Origin: Thermoplasmata archaeon
GTDB lineage: Archaea; Thermoplasmatota; Thermoplasmata; Lutacidiplasmatales; UBA184
Assembly (NCBI GenBank): GCA_030039135.1
Contig: JASHQN010000048.1
Span: 1 to 11,799, forward strand
Direction: 5' to 3'
Length of the DNA stretch: 11,799 nt
This document shows positions 5,556-11,799 of this stretch, piece by piece. The notes below the pieces were generated by a model. It did not search any database. It saw only the letters and a program-made list of their open reading frames with translations, and was not told the DNA's origin. The position numbers were made by a program, and so were the translations under genes. Each line of letters starts with the position of its first letter. Position 1 is the first letter of the stretch.

Positions 5556-7340
5556 TCAGGCGGGGGCTTCGTAGTAGTACTCCTGCCGGGCCCGCTGCTC
5601 CCGATCGAGCGCAGAGCCCTCGCGGTTGATCCGGGGCCGAAGCGTCTCGGCGTCCCGGCGGAACGTGATCTGCACTTCCGAGAGGAGCCGGTTCATCCCC
5701 TCGCGCATGGCGAACGGTCCGTCGCCGCGACCGCGGGAGCCGTCCGGCGCGTCGAAGCGGAAGACCATGAGCTCGTCGCACGCGAGGTCGAGGAAGTAGA
5801 CATCGTGGTCGACGACGAGTGCGCTCACCGACTGGCGCTCGACCTGGCGCCGCACGAGGCGGGCCATCGCCATCCGCTCGTCGGCGTCGAGGTAGGCGGA
5901 CGGCTCGTCGAGCAGGTAGAGGGTCGCCGTCCGTGCCAGGGCGAGCGCGACGGCGGCGCGCTGGAGCTCCCCGCCCGAGAGGTCGGTCAGGGCCACGTCG
6001 AGGATCTCGTCGAGGTGCAGCCCGGGAACGAGCTCTCGCTCGAACCGCGCGGTATCGAAGGTCGGGTCCGAGGCGAGGGCGGCCGAGCGCTCGCGCAAGC
6101 TCGCGGGCTGGGTCGCCTTTAGGTACTGCGGCTTGTAGCTCACCGTTACCCCGGCGGGGGGGCTGCCCCGGGTCGGAGGCTCGACGCCGGCGAGCATCCG
6201 GACGAACGTGGTCTTCCCCGTCGCGTTCGGTCCCACGACGCCCACGGTTTGTCCCTTCGCGAGCGCGCCGGCGGAGACACGGAGGTGGAACGACGGGAAC
6301 TCCTTTTCGAGATCGGGGAACGCGACGAGCACGTCGGCCCGCGCCGAGGCCTTGGGCGGGTGCGCGACGAACCGGACCGGTTCCGCGCGGAACCGCACGT
6401 TCTCGTCCTTGAGGTACCCCGTGAGGAACGTGTTGATCGCCGAGCGCATCGGGATGGGATGGCTGATGACGCCGAACGCCGCGGGTTCGCCGTAGATCAG
6501 GTGAGCCTGGTCGGCCAGATAGTCGAGGAGAGCGAGGTCGTGCTCCACGACCAGGACGCCCTTGGTCTCTCCCAGCCGGCGAAGGACGCGAGCGACCTCG
6601 AGACGGTGCACGATGTCGAGGTAGCTCGACGGCTCGTCGACCAGGTAGAGGTCCGCGTCGGTCGCGAGCGTCCGGGCGATCGCCGCGAGCTGGAGCTCCC
6701 CGCCGGACAGCTCCGAGAGCCGCCGGTCGCCGCGCGCCGCGAGCCGGAGGGCCTCGAGGATCGGCTCGGCCGTGCCGCCGGCCCCGGCGACGTACTCGCG
6801 GACGGTTCCCGGCACCTCAGAGATCGCGTCGACGTACTGGGGCTTGACCACAGCCCGTAGCTCGCCCTTTGCCACCCGTTCGAAGTGCGCATGAAGGGAG
6901 GTCCCACGGAAGTGCTCGAACACGCGATTCCAGTCCGGCGCTGACGCATAGTCGCCGAGGTTCGGAACGAGGCTGCCGCTCAGCAGGCGCAGGGCCGTGG
7001 ACTTCCCCGTCCCGTTCGGACCCAGGAGCCCGGTGATCCCCCTCGACGGGGGCAGCGGGAGCCGGTACATGCGGAACCCGTTGTATCCGTACCGGTGCAC
7101 GATCTCGGCCGGGTTCGCCTCGGGGGTGTTGAGGATCTTGATCGCGTCGAACGGGCACTTGTGAACGCAGATCCCGCAGCCGATGCACAGCGTCTCGGAG
7201 ATGATCGGTTTGCCCGTCGGGCCCTCCACGATACACTCCTGGCCCATGCGGACGGGCGGGCAGTACGCCTGGCATTCCCACTGACATTCCTTCGGGTGGC
7301 AGCGGTCGTTGAGGAGGATCGCGATGCGCGCCACGATCAC
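5556..7340 (-). CDS. abce1: ABCE1/Rli1 ribosome-recycling ATPase
   Basis: ABCE1 splits ribosomes after termination and is present in archaea and eukaryotes, not bacteria. The 594 residues match the family length. The N-terminal Fe-S domain has C14, C19, C23 and C27, then LCIGCGICVHKCPFD at 51-64, giving two 4Fe-4S sites. The first nucleotide-binding domain has Walker A GPNGTGKST at 107-115, signature LSGGELQ at 211-217 and DEPSSYLD at 235-242. The second has GPNATGKTT at 370-378, LSGGELQ at 454-460 and DEPSAYLD at 478-485. All key residues appear intact. The start is GTG at 7340, which overlaps the stop of the upstream ABC ATPase as GTGA. A second GTG at 7334 gives MARIAIL, closer to the family N-terminus, and is equally possible. 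It probably sits in the mptA-transporter operon. Its need for Fe-S clusters links it loosely to the Suf genes in this window. Confidence 0.96.
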   Translation of the reverse strand: MIVARIAILLNDRCHPKECQWECQAYCPPVRMGQECIVEGPTGKPIISETLCIGCGICVHKCPFDAIKILNTPEANPAEIVHRYGYNGFRMYRLPLPPSRGITGLLGPNGTGKSTALRLLSGSLVPNLGDYASAPDWNRVFEHFRGTSLHAHFERVAKGELRAVVKPQYVDAISEVPGTVREYVAGAGGTAEPILEALRLAARGDRRLSELSGGELQLAAIARTLATDADLYLVDEPSSYLDIVHRLEVARVLRRLGETKGVLVVEHDLALLDYLADQAHLIYGEPAAFGVISHPIPMRSAINTFLTGYLKDENVRFRAEPVRFVAHPPKASARADVLVAFPDLEKEFPSFHLRVSAGALAKGQTVGVVGPNATGKTTFVRMLAGVEPPTRGSPPAGVTVSYKPQYLKATQPASLRERSAALASDPTFDTARFERELVPGLHLDEILDVALTDLSGGELQRAAVALALARTATLYLLDEPSAYLDADERMAMARLVRRQVERQSVSALVVDHDVYFLDLACDELMVFRFDAPDGSRGRGDGPFAMREGMNRLLSEVQITFRRDAETLRPRINREGSALDREQRARQEYYYEAPA

Positions 7341-8041
7341 GCCTCCCGCTGATCCGCGGAGATCCGTCCGTCCCGCATCGCGAGATGGCGTCGGGCCCGG
7401 CGGGCGACGTCGGGGTTGTGGGTCACGAGGATCAGCGTCGCGTCGCGATCACGCCGGACCCGCTCGATGAGATCGAGCGCGGCCTCGGCGTTCGCGCTAT
7501 CGAGCTCGCCCGTCGGCTCGTCCGCGAGGAGGATGCCGGGCCGGTTCGCCAGCGCCCGCGCGACCGCGACCCGCTGCTCCTCACCCCCGGAGAGTTGGTG
7601 AGGGAACGCGTCCGCCCGGGAGGATAGGCCGACCTCGTCGAGGAGCTCGGCGGCCCGGCGCGAGCGCTCGGCCCGTGGCACGCTCAGGGCCCGCATCGGC
7701 AGCTCCACGTTCTCTCGGGCGGTCAAGGTGGGGAGCAGGTAGAACCGCTGAAAGATGAACCCGACACCCTGGAGACGCATTCGGGCCCGCTCCCGGTCCG
7801 TGCGCTGACCGACGGGGCGACCGTCCCACCGCACCTCCCCCGCCGTCGGGGAGTCGAGCAGGCCCACGACGTTGAGAAGGGTCGTCTTGCCGCACCCGCT
7901 CGGGCCCTCGACCGAGACGAACTCTCCCGGTGGGATGTCGAGGTCGATCCCCCGCAACGCCCGAACCTCCTCGGGACGACCCGCATGGTAGAACCGCTCC
8001 ACCTGACGCAGCTCGAGATGGGGCGAGCGCGACCCGCTCAT
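7337..8041 (-). CDS. ABC transporter ATP-binding protein, MacB/LolD type
   Basis: This is the cytoplasmic ATPase partner of the two permeases upstream. It is 234 residues. It shows Walker A GPSGCGKTT at 46-54, the Q-loop in FIFQRFYLLPTLTARENVELP at about 95-115, signature LSGGEEQ at 150-156, Walker B LLADEPTGELD at 171-181 and the switch histidine H208 in VTHN. The ADEPTGELD and FQRFYLLPTLTA wording is typical of the MacB/LolD/FtsE group that couples to FtsX-like permeases for mechanotransmission or lipoprotein/peptide export. The frame extends upstream to 8197, but ATG at 8041 gives the family N-terminus and an ATGA overlap with the permease stop. The extension would lie antisense-free but inside the permease gene. 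The substrate is unknown. Confidence 0.93.
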   Translation of the reverse strand: MSGSRSPHLELRQVERFYHAGRPEEVRALRGIDLDIPPGEFVSVEGPSGCGKTTLLNVVGLLDSPTAGEVRWDGRPVGQRTDRERARMRLQGVGFIFQRFYLLPTLTARENVELPMRALSVPRAERSRRAAELLDEVGLSSRADAFPHQLSGGEEQRVAVARALANRPGILLADEPTGELDSANAEAALDLIERVRRDRDATLILVTHNPDVARRARRHLAMRDGRISADQREA

Positions 8042-9282
8042 CGAAGCGCCTCCGTGATCTCCACGCGCAGCGCGGCCCGGACCGCGGCCACGCTCGCCAG
8101 GACGGAGAGGGCGAGGACGGCGAGGACCAAGAGCGAGAGCGTGACGGGGACGAAGACGGCCAGCCGCGCCGCTTCTTGGACGGCCGCGCTGCTCCACTTC
8201 GCGAGACCCTCGACGAGCAGGTACCCTCCGACGACGCCGGCGAGCGCCCCGGCGCCCGCTACGACGAGCCCGTCGGCCATCAGTCCCCCGGCGATCCAGG
8301 TCGCCGGCAGCCCGAGAGCCCGTCGAATGCCGATCGACCGACGGTCGGATTCAACCCGGCGCACTTGCACGAGGGCGAGGAAGAGCAGCCCCACGGCGAG
8401 ACCGACCGACGAGAGCGCGAGGTAGAACCCCGTGAGCACGCTGCTCGCGGACTGGAGCTGCTGGGCCTCCTGCTCGAGCGATGTCACGCCGTAGAACGGA
8501 TAGAGGGACTGGATCTCGTTGCGGATGCTCTCGAGCGCCGTCGGGTTCGTCGTAACGGAGCCCGAGACCGCCACCTCGACCGAGTCGGCCGCGTCGGTGA
8601 CCCCATGGGAACCGGTTGCGAGGCCGCTCAGCACCTGGAGGTCGGACAGCGGAACGAGGACCGCGAACGCGCCGGTCGGCCCGAGCGCCGTCGGCGGCAC
8701 CCCGAACGTGCCGGTGACGTTGAACCGCACGCCGAGGCTGCGGTTGGCGGCGGGGCTGAGCACGAGGGAGGCACCGGCCGCGACCCGGTTCGCCTGGGCG
8801 AACGGCGACGAGACGAGGACGTCATCGATCGCCGGGCCGGTGTAGCTGCCGTTCTCAAAGTGGATCGAATCGCTGGGGTCCCCGAGGGGAAGCGGGGAAG
8901 GGAACAGGCCGGCTTCCGCGGGACCGAGCGTCGCGAGGAACTCACCGGGGATCACGCCCTCGGCGAGGACGGGCGTCGGGGTCGACGAGTTCCCGTACGC
9001 GTCGAGGGAGACGCTCAGCACCGGCGAGACGGCGGCGACCGACGCGAGCGCGAGTAGGCGGTGGGTCAGGTTGTGCGCGGCGAGGATCCCGTGATCGCCG
9101 GCAGCGCTGAGGACGATCTGATAGCCCGCGTTCTGCAGGTTGGAGAGCTCGTGCGCCGAGACCCCACCCCCGACGCTGAGGAGCACGACGGGGAGCGCGA
9201 CCGCGGTCGCGATCGCGGCGATCGCGAGGACCTGCTGGAGGCGCACGTGTCGAAGGGCCGCGCCACGGCGGGACCGCTTCAC
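8038..9282 (-). CDS. FtsX/MacB-like ABC permease, second of a pair
   Basis: This 414-residue membrane protein belongs to the type VII (MacB/FtsX) permease group. Hydrophobic segments lie near residues 17-37, 284-306, 334-356 and 378-400, with a large external domain (about 38-283) between the first two, the standard layout. RRVESDRRSIGIRRALGLP at 308-326 is the cytoplasmic FtsX motif that contacts the ATPase. The external domain carries N-glycosylation sequons at N71, N98, N144, N180 and N188. The frame is open upstream to 9468, but those 62 codons are arginine-rich and overlap the first permease. GTG at 9282 overlaps the upstream stop as GTGA and puts the first TM at the usual position. With its neighbour it probably forms a heterodimer. 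The substrate is unknown. Confidence 0.88.
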   Translation of the reverse strand: MKRSRRGAALRHVRLQQVLAIAAIATAVALPVVLLSVGGGVSAHELSNLQNAGYQIVLSAAGDHGILAAHNLTHRLLALASVAAVSPVLSVSLDAYGNSSTPTPVLAEGVIPGEFLATLGPAEAGLFPSPLPLGDPSDSIHFENGSYTGPAIDDVLVSSPFAQANRVAAGASLVLSPAANRSLGVRFNVTGTFGVPPTALGPTGAFAVLVPLSDLQVLSGLATGSHGVTDAADSVEVAVSGSVTTNPTALESIRNEIQSLYPFYGVTSLEQEAQQLQSASSVLTGFYLALSSVGLAVGLLFLALVQVRRVESDRRSIGIRRALGLPATWIAGGLMADGLVVAGAGALAGVVGGYLLVEGLAKWSSAAVQEAARLAVFVPVTLSLLVLAVLALSVLASVAAVRAALRVEITEALR

Positions 9283-10574
9283 GGGGCGCGGAGCTCCTCG
9301 GCGACGGGGAGACCCATCGCTCGAACGGCGGGAAAGAAGGCCGCGAGGAGCCCTACGAGGAGAACGAGGGCGATCCCAAAGGCGATGACGCTCGCGTTGA
9401 ACGCCACGAACGAGAATCCCACGGGCAGGCCGGGCACGAGCCCAAGGAGGAAGTGGTTGAGCTCCCACGCCCCCGCGTACGCGATCGGCAGGCCGATCGC
9501 GAGGCCGATGAGGGCGAGGAGGAGTCCTTCCTCAGTGACGAAGCCACCGACGCGGGCGCGTGTGTAGCCGATCGCCCGCAAGAGAGCGAGCTCGCGGCTG
9601 CGATCGTCGACCGACATTTGGAGGACCGTCGTGGCGAAGAGGGCGGCGACGACGACGCCGATCACGCCGACCAGCACGCCGAACGTGCGGTACAGGTTGA
9701 CGACGTTCTGGATCTCGCCGAGTATGTCGGAGAGCGTGAAGATCGTGAGCGCCGGGAAGGCGATCTCAAGGCGGGTCTGGTCCGTCGACGCCGTTGTCGG
9801 ATCCTTGAGGTGGATCAGGATGAGCGACGCGTAATCGGTCGAAGCGCTCGCCCCGCCGAGTAACGTCTGCAGCTCGGAGAGGTAGAAGAACGCGAGGAGC
9901 GCCGACGGGATCAGCCAGAACGGCCCCGAGACCCCGACGACGTGGAAGGCCGTCGCCGCGCTATACCAACCCGGCAGCGAAGAGGTGTTGGTCGGCGACG
10001 CGGTGCTCACCCAGACGATCGAGCCCACCGAGACCCCGAGGACGCCGGCAAGCCCCTGATCGAGCACGATCTCGTGGGAGAACGGGCCGGCGTAGCTGCC
10101 GTTGTCGTAGTGCGGGTCCCCGGGGAAGCTGAATCCGGAGCCGTTGTACAGCGAGGGGACCTCGATCCCGCTGTTGTCCGAAGGGATCCAGCCCACCGAT
10201 CCCGATCCCGTCGGACCCCATCCCGACGGGATCCGGCTCGCGTTCGCCGCGCTCCAGAGCGAGGCGTTCGCGAACACCAGCTCGCCGATCAACCATGGGC
10301 TGGCCGCGAGGACGTTCGAGTCGGTGGCTGGGATGTCCTCGGCGAGGCTGTGCGCGTGGAGCACCGGCGGGACGCTCCCGGTCGTGATCGTCGTGTTCGC
10401 GCTCGCGGCGATGAGGTCGACCCCACTCGCGGTCGCGAGCTCGGTCGCGCTCGTCTGGATGCCGGCGGAGATCGCGAGCAGCAGGACCACGAGCCCGACG
10501 GCGAGCCCGATCCCGAGCGAGGTGAGGAGGGAACGACCCGGCCGACGGCGGATCCCATCGAGCGCGTAGCGCAC
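9279..10574 (-). CDS. FtsX/MacB-like ABC permease, first of a pair
   Basis: This 431-residue permease has hydrophobic segments near residues 17-39, 296-318, 346-368 and 392-414, and an external domain spanning about 40-295. RSRELALLRAIGYTR at 325-339 is the FtsX cytoplasmic motif. Six sequons (N60, N103, N111, N144, N158, N196) lie in the external domain, suggesting an S-layer-side glycoprotein. The start is GTG at 10574, 20 bases after the mptA stop, with a GGAAGGG stretch upstream that can act as ribosome binding site; the product begins MRYALDGIRRRPGRSLLT, a typical FtsX start. The stop overlaps the second permease as GTGA. The two permeases are of similar length and topology but clearly diverged, which fits a heterodimer with the single ATPase encoded downstream. 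Confidence 0.88.
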   Translation of the reverse strand: MRYALDGIRRRPGRSLLTSLGIGLAVGLVVLLLAISAGIQTSATELATASGVDLIAASANTTITTGSVPPVLHAHSLAEDIPATDSNVLAASPWLIGELVFANASLWSAANASRIPSGWGPTGSGSVGWIPSDNSGIEVPSLYNGSGFSFPGDPHYDNGSYAGPFSHEIVLDQGLAGVLGVSVGSIVWVSTASPTNTSSLPGWYSAATAFHVVGVSGPFWLIPSALLAFFYLSELQTLLGGASASTDYASLILIHLKDPTTASTDQTRLEIAFPALTIFTLSDILGEIQNVVNLYRTFGVLVGVIGVVVAALFATTVLQMSVDDRSRELALLRAIGYTRARVGGFVTEEGLLLALIGLAIGLPIAYAGAWELNHFLLGLVPGLPVGFSFVAFNASVIAFGIALVLLVGLLAAFFPAVRAMGLPVAEELRAP

Positions 10575-10594
10575 GGCCGACCCTGCCCTTCCGC

Positions 10595-11503
10595 TCAGCG
10601 GTCCGCGCTGCGGCGGAGGTCACCGAAGGAGACCCGGTGGGAGGCTTCTACGTTGTACTTGTGGATCGATTCCTCGCTGACCGTCGACGCGCGGACGACG
10701 ACGGAATCCGGCAAGGACGGGAAGCGCTCCGGTAGGCTCGCGAGGAGGTCCCGCAGGACGTCCTCGACGAACTTCGGCCGACGGTGGGCGTCGAGGACGA
10801 CCTGCGCTTCGTCTCCGCGTTTCAGGATCGCGTAGGTCGGACTCGACTGGGCGGCTTCGATCGCTGCGATGATATCGTCGACCTCGACCTCCTCGTCGCC
10901 GGCGAGCTCGAGCACCAGGCGGGTTCGATTGCGCTGGTTGTGGGAGATCATCGGAAGCGTCCGAAACGCCGGATCCGCGAGCAACGGGTACTCGGTCACG
11001 AGACGCTCCCGGCAGGTCTCCATCGCGCAGGGACACGCGGTCATGCCCACCGCCTCCGCGCCGATCGCGCGCTCGAGGCGAACGCTGCCCCCGGAGTTGC
11101 GGAACGCGGACGCTTCCGCGAGGAGCGTGTAGTCCTCGTAGCTCCGCTTCGCCTCCGAGACCCCCTTGCGAAGGAAGTACTCGGCGGACGCCTGGACGGA
11201 GGCTTCGGTCGCGTAGGCGTGGCGAAGCAAGAGCTCGCGGGCGATCGCCGAACAGGCCGACTCGAGGCTCGCGGCGGGCCGGAGAACCGTCTCGTCGACG
11301 ATCTCGGCGAGGACCTCGGCGTTGCGGGAGAGATCGGACCCTTTTCGGCTGGACGGAAGATCCACGGCGATCCGGAACGTTGCGGCGAGCGTGTTGACGC
11401 GGTCGTGCCGCTGCACGGAGAGGGGCTTGCGGATCCCCGAGATCCCGACCGACCGCAGCGAAAGCTCGCCGCGGGCGGGCGCTAGAGCGTGGACGTCGGT
11501 CAC
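10595..11503 (-). CDS. mptA: GTP cyclohydrolase, MptA/FolE2 family (COG1469)
   Basis: The enzyme opens GTP at the first step of pterin synthesis. Archaeal MptA makes 7,8-dihydroneopterin 2',3'-cyclic phosphate for methanopterin-type cofactors, while bacterial FolE2 makes the triphosphate. The 302-residue product carries the family's metal-site block GMTACPCAM at 153-161 (C157, C159), SHNQR at 187-191 and ESIHKYNVEASH at 278-289. The archaeal context favours MptA, but a FolE2-like role feeding folate or 7-deazaguanine tRNA modification cannot be excluded from sequence. The GTG start at 11503 lies about 27 bases after the centre of a TATA-like element, which fits a leaderless transcript. It is the first gene of the minus-strand operon, with permeases 20 bases downstream; no functional link between pterins and the transporter is evident. 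Confidence 0.9.
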   Translation of the reverse strand: MTDVHALAPARGELSLRSVGISGIRKPLSVQRHDRVNTLAATFRIAVDLPSSRKGSDLSRNAEVLAEIVDETVLRPAASLESACSAIARELLLRHAYATEASVQASAEYFLRKGVSEAKRSYEDYTLLAEASAFRNSGGSVRLERAIGAEAVGMTACPCAMETCRERLVTEYPLLADPAFRTLPMISHNQRNRTRLVLELAGDEEVEVDDIIAAIEAAQSSPTYAILKRGDEAQVVLDAHRRPKFVEDVLRDLLASLPERFPSLPDSVVVRASTVSEESIHKYNVEASHRVSFGDLRRSADR

Positions 11504-11525
11504 GTCCTCAGCTACCCGGGGGCCC

Positions 11526-11535
11526 GTTTTTACGT
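11526..11535 (-). promoter_or_regulatory. TATA-like element for the mptA operon
   Basis: On the minus strand this reads ACGTAAAAAC, the only A-rich stretch upstream of mptA. Its centre is about 27 bases from the GTG at 11503, the spacing expected when transcription starts at the start codon (leaderless mRNA). It is weaker than a canonical archaeal TATA box. Confidence 0.4.
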
Positions 11536-11569
11536 TGATGCGCGGCGCGCGAGCGAGGGCCGGGGCGAC

Positions 11570-11577
11570 CTTATACG
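11570..11577 (+). promoter_or_regulatory. TATA-like element for the DUF59 gene
   Basis: CTTATACG is centred about 26 bases before the ATG at 11600. The spacing predicts a leaderless transcript, and no Shine-Dalgarno is seen before that ATG. With the mptA element it makes the 96-base gap at 11504-11599 a divergent promoter region. Confidence 0.5.
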
Positions 11578-11599
11578 CCCCCGCCCCGTCGTGCTTCCG

Positions 11600-11799
11600 A
11601 TGACCGATGAGCCGGCGTCCCCCCCGCCCGCCCCGGCGGCCGCGGGCCCGTACTCCGAGCGGGAGCGATTGATTACCGAGAACCTGAAGCAGATCTACGA
11701 CCCGGAGATCCCGATGAACATCGTCGATCTCGGCCTCATCTACGGCTATGAGTGGAACGGCGACGACGTGACGCTGAAGATGACGCTGACCGCACCGGG
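11600..11799 (+). CDS. DUF59/MIP18 family protein, SufT-like, N-terminal part (cut by window edge)
   Basis: DUF59 (MIP18) proteins, including SufT and the eukaryotic CIA2 proteins, help mature Fe-S proteins. Sixty-six codons are visible. A Pro/Ala-rich N-terminus (about residues 5-17) precedes the domain start: ENLKQIYDPEIPMNIVDLGLIYG at about 27-49, then VTLKMTLTAPG. YDPEIP, NIVDLGLIY and MTLTAPG are hallmark blocks. The conserved cysteine that usually follows the last block lies just outside the window. The start is ATG at 11600, supported by the TATA-like element 26 bases upstream. The gene is divergent from mptA. Because of truncation, a PaaD-like or Mrp-fused form cannot be excluded. Confidence 0.88.
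   Translation, partial: MTDEPASPPPAPAAAGPYSERERLITENLKQIYDPEIPMNIVDLGLIYGYEWNGDDVTLKMTLTAP

Noticed and set aside
7930..9057. 375-codon open frame on the plus strand, antisense to the ATPase and second permease
   Set aside because: It is almost all charged residues (Arg, Glu, Asp, Gly) with no hydrophobic core or motif, as expected for the complement of Ala/Leu/Val-rich membrane codons.
9283..9468. Upstream extension of the second permease frame
   Set aside because: The 62 codons are Arg/Pro-rich and overlap the first permease. A GTGA junction at 9279-9282 gives a normal FtsX start.
9942..10835. 297-codon open frame on the plus strand, antisense to the first permease and mptA
   Set aside because: Arg/Asp-rich and without motifs, and it spans the boundary between two well-supported genes on the other strand.
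1..11799. tRNA, rRNA, CRISPR, insertion sequences or long direct repeats
   Set aside because: No tRNA arm pattern, rRNA-like segment, regularly spaced repeats or transposase frame was seen. Almost all sequence is taken by the listed genes.

Overview
The window reads as chromosomal DNA from a GC-rich archaeon. The evidence is an ABCE1/Rli1 ribosome-recycling factor, an MptA/FolE2-type GTP cyclohydrolase, archaeal TATA-like boxes about 25 bases upstream of start codons (leaderless or short-leader transcripts), and permeases rich in N-glycosylation sequons. A GC-rich Thermoplasmatota-type lineage is plausible, but no rRNA or other phylogenetic marker was compared, so the placement is inference.

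Left region (1-2050): the 5' part of a SufS cysteine desulfurase and a complete SufC ATPase lie on the minus strand. They are divergent from a SufR-like winged-helix regulator whose three C-terminal cysteines match the Fe-S ligand pattern of SufR. The 102-base gap between sufC and sufR carries a TATA-like box and a perfect 10-base palindrome close to the predicted sufC transcription start.

Cysteine operon (1403-4966, plus strand): sufR is followed, with overlapping or near-overlapping junctions, by a CysM-like PLP cysteine synthase, a JAMM metallopeptidase of the Mec type, and one polypeptide that joins a CysO-like ubiquitin-fold sulfur carrier to a MoeZ-type E1 (ThiF/MoeB domain plus rhodanese). 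In Mycobacterium, CysM, Mec, CysO and MoeZ make cysteine on a protein thiocarboxylate. Here the whole pathway is compact, the carrier is fused to its own activating enzyme, and the operon starts with a probable Fe-S-sensing regulator facing the Suf genes. This suggests joint control of cysteine supply and Fe-S assembly, since SufS uses cysteine as its sulfur source. This is the most interesting part of the window.

Right region (4997-11503, minus strand, read right to left): mptA/folE2-like GTP cyclohydrolase, two FtsX/MacB-like permeases, a MacB/LolD-type ATPase, ABCE1, and a small two-TM protein with a bacterial PH-like domain. The permease, ATPase and ABCE1 genes are joined by four-base GTGA or ATGA overlaps, so they are probably co-translated. 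A short convergent gap with a GC hairpin (4967-4996) separates the two operons.

Right edge: the start of a DUF59/MIP18 (SufT-like) Fe-S maturation protein is divergent from mptA and appears to have a leaderless promoter. No tRNA, rRNA, CRISPR array, insertion sequence or sizeable direct repeat was seen. There is no gene-free stretch longer than about 100 bases.
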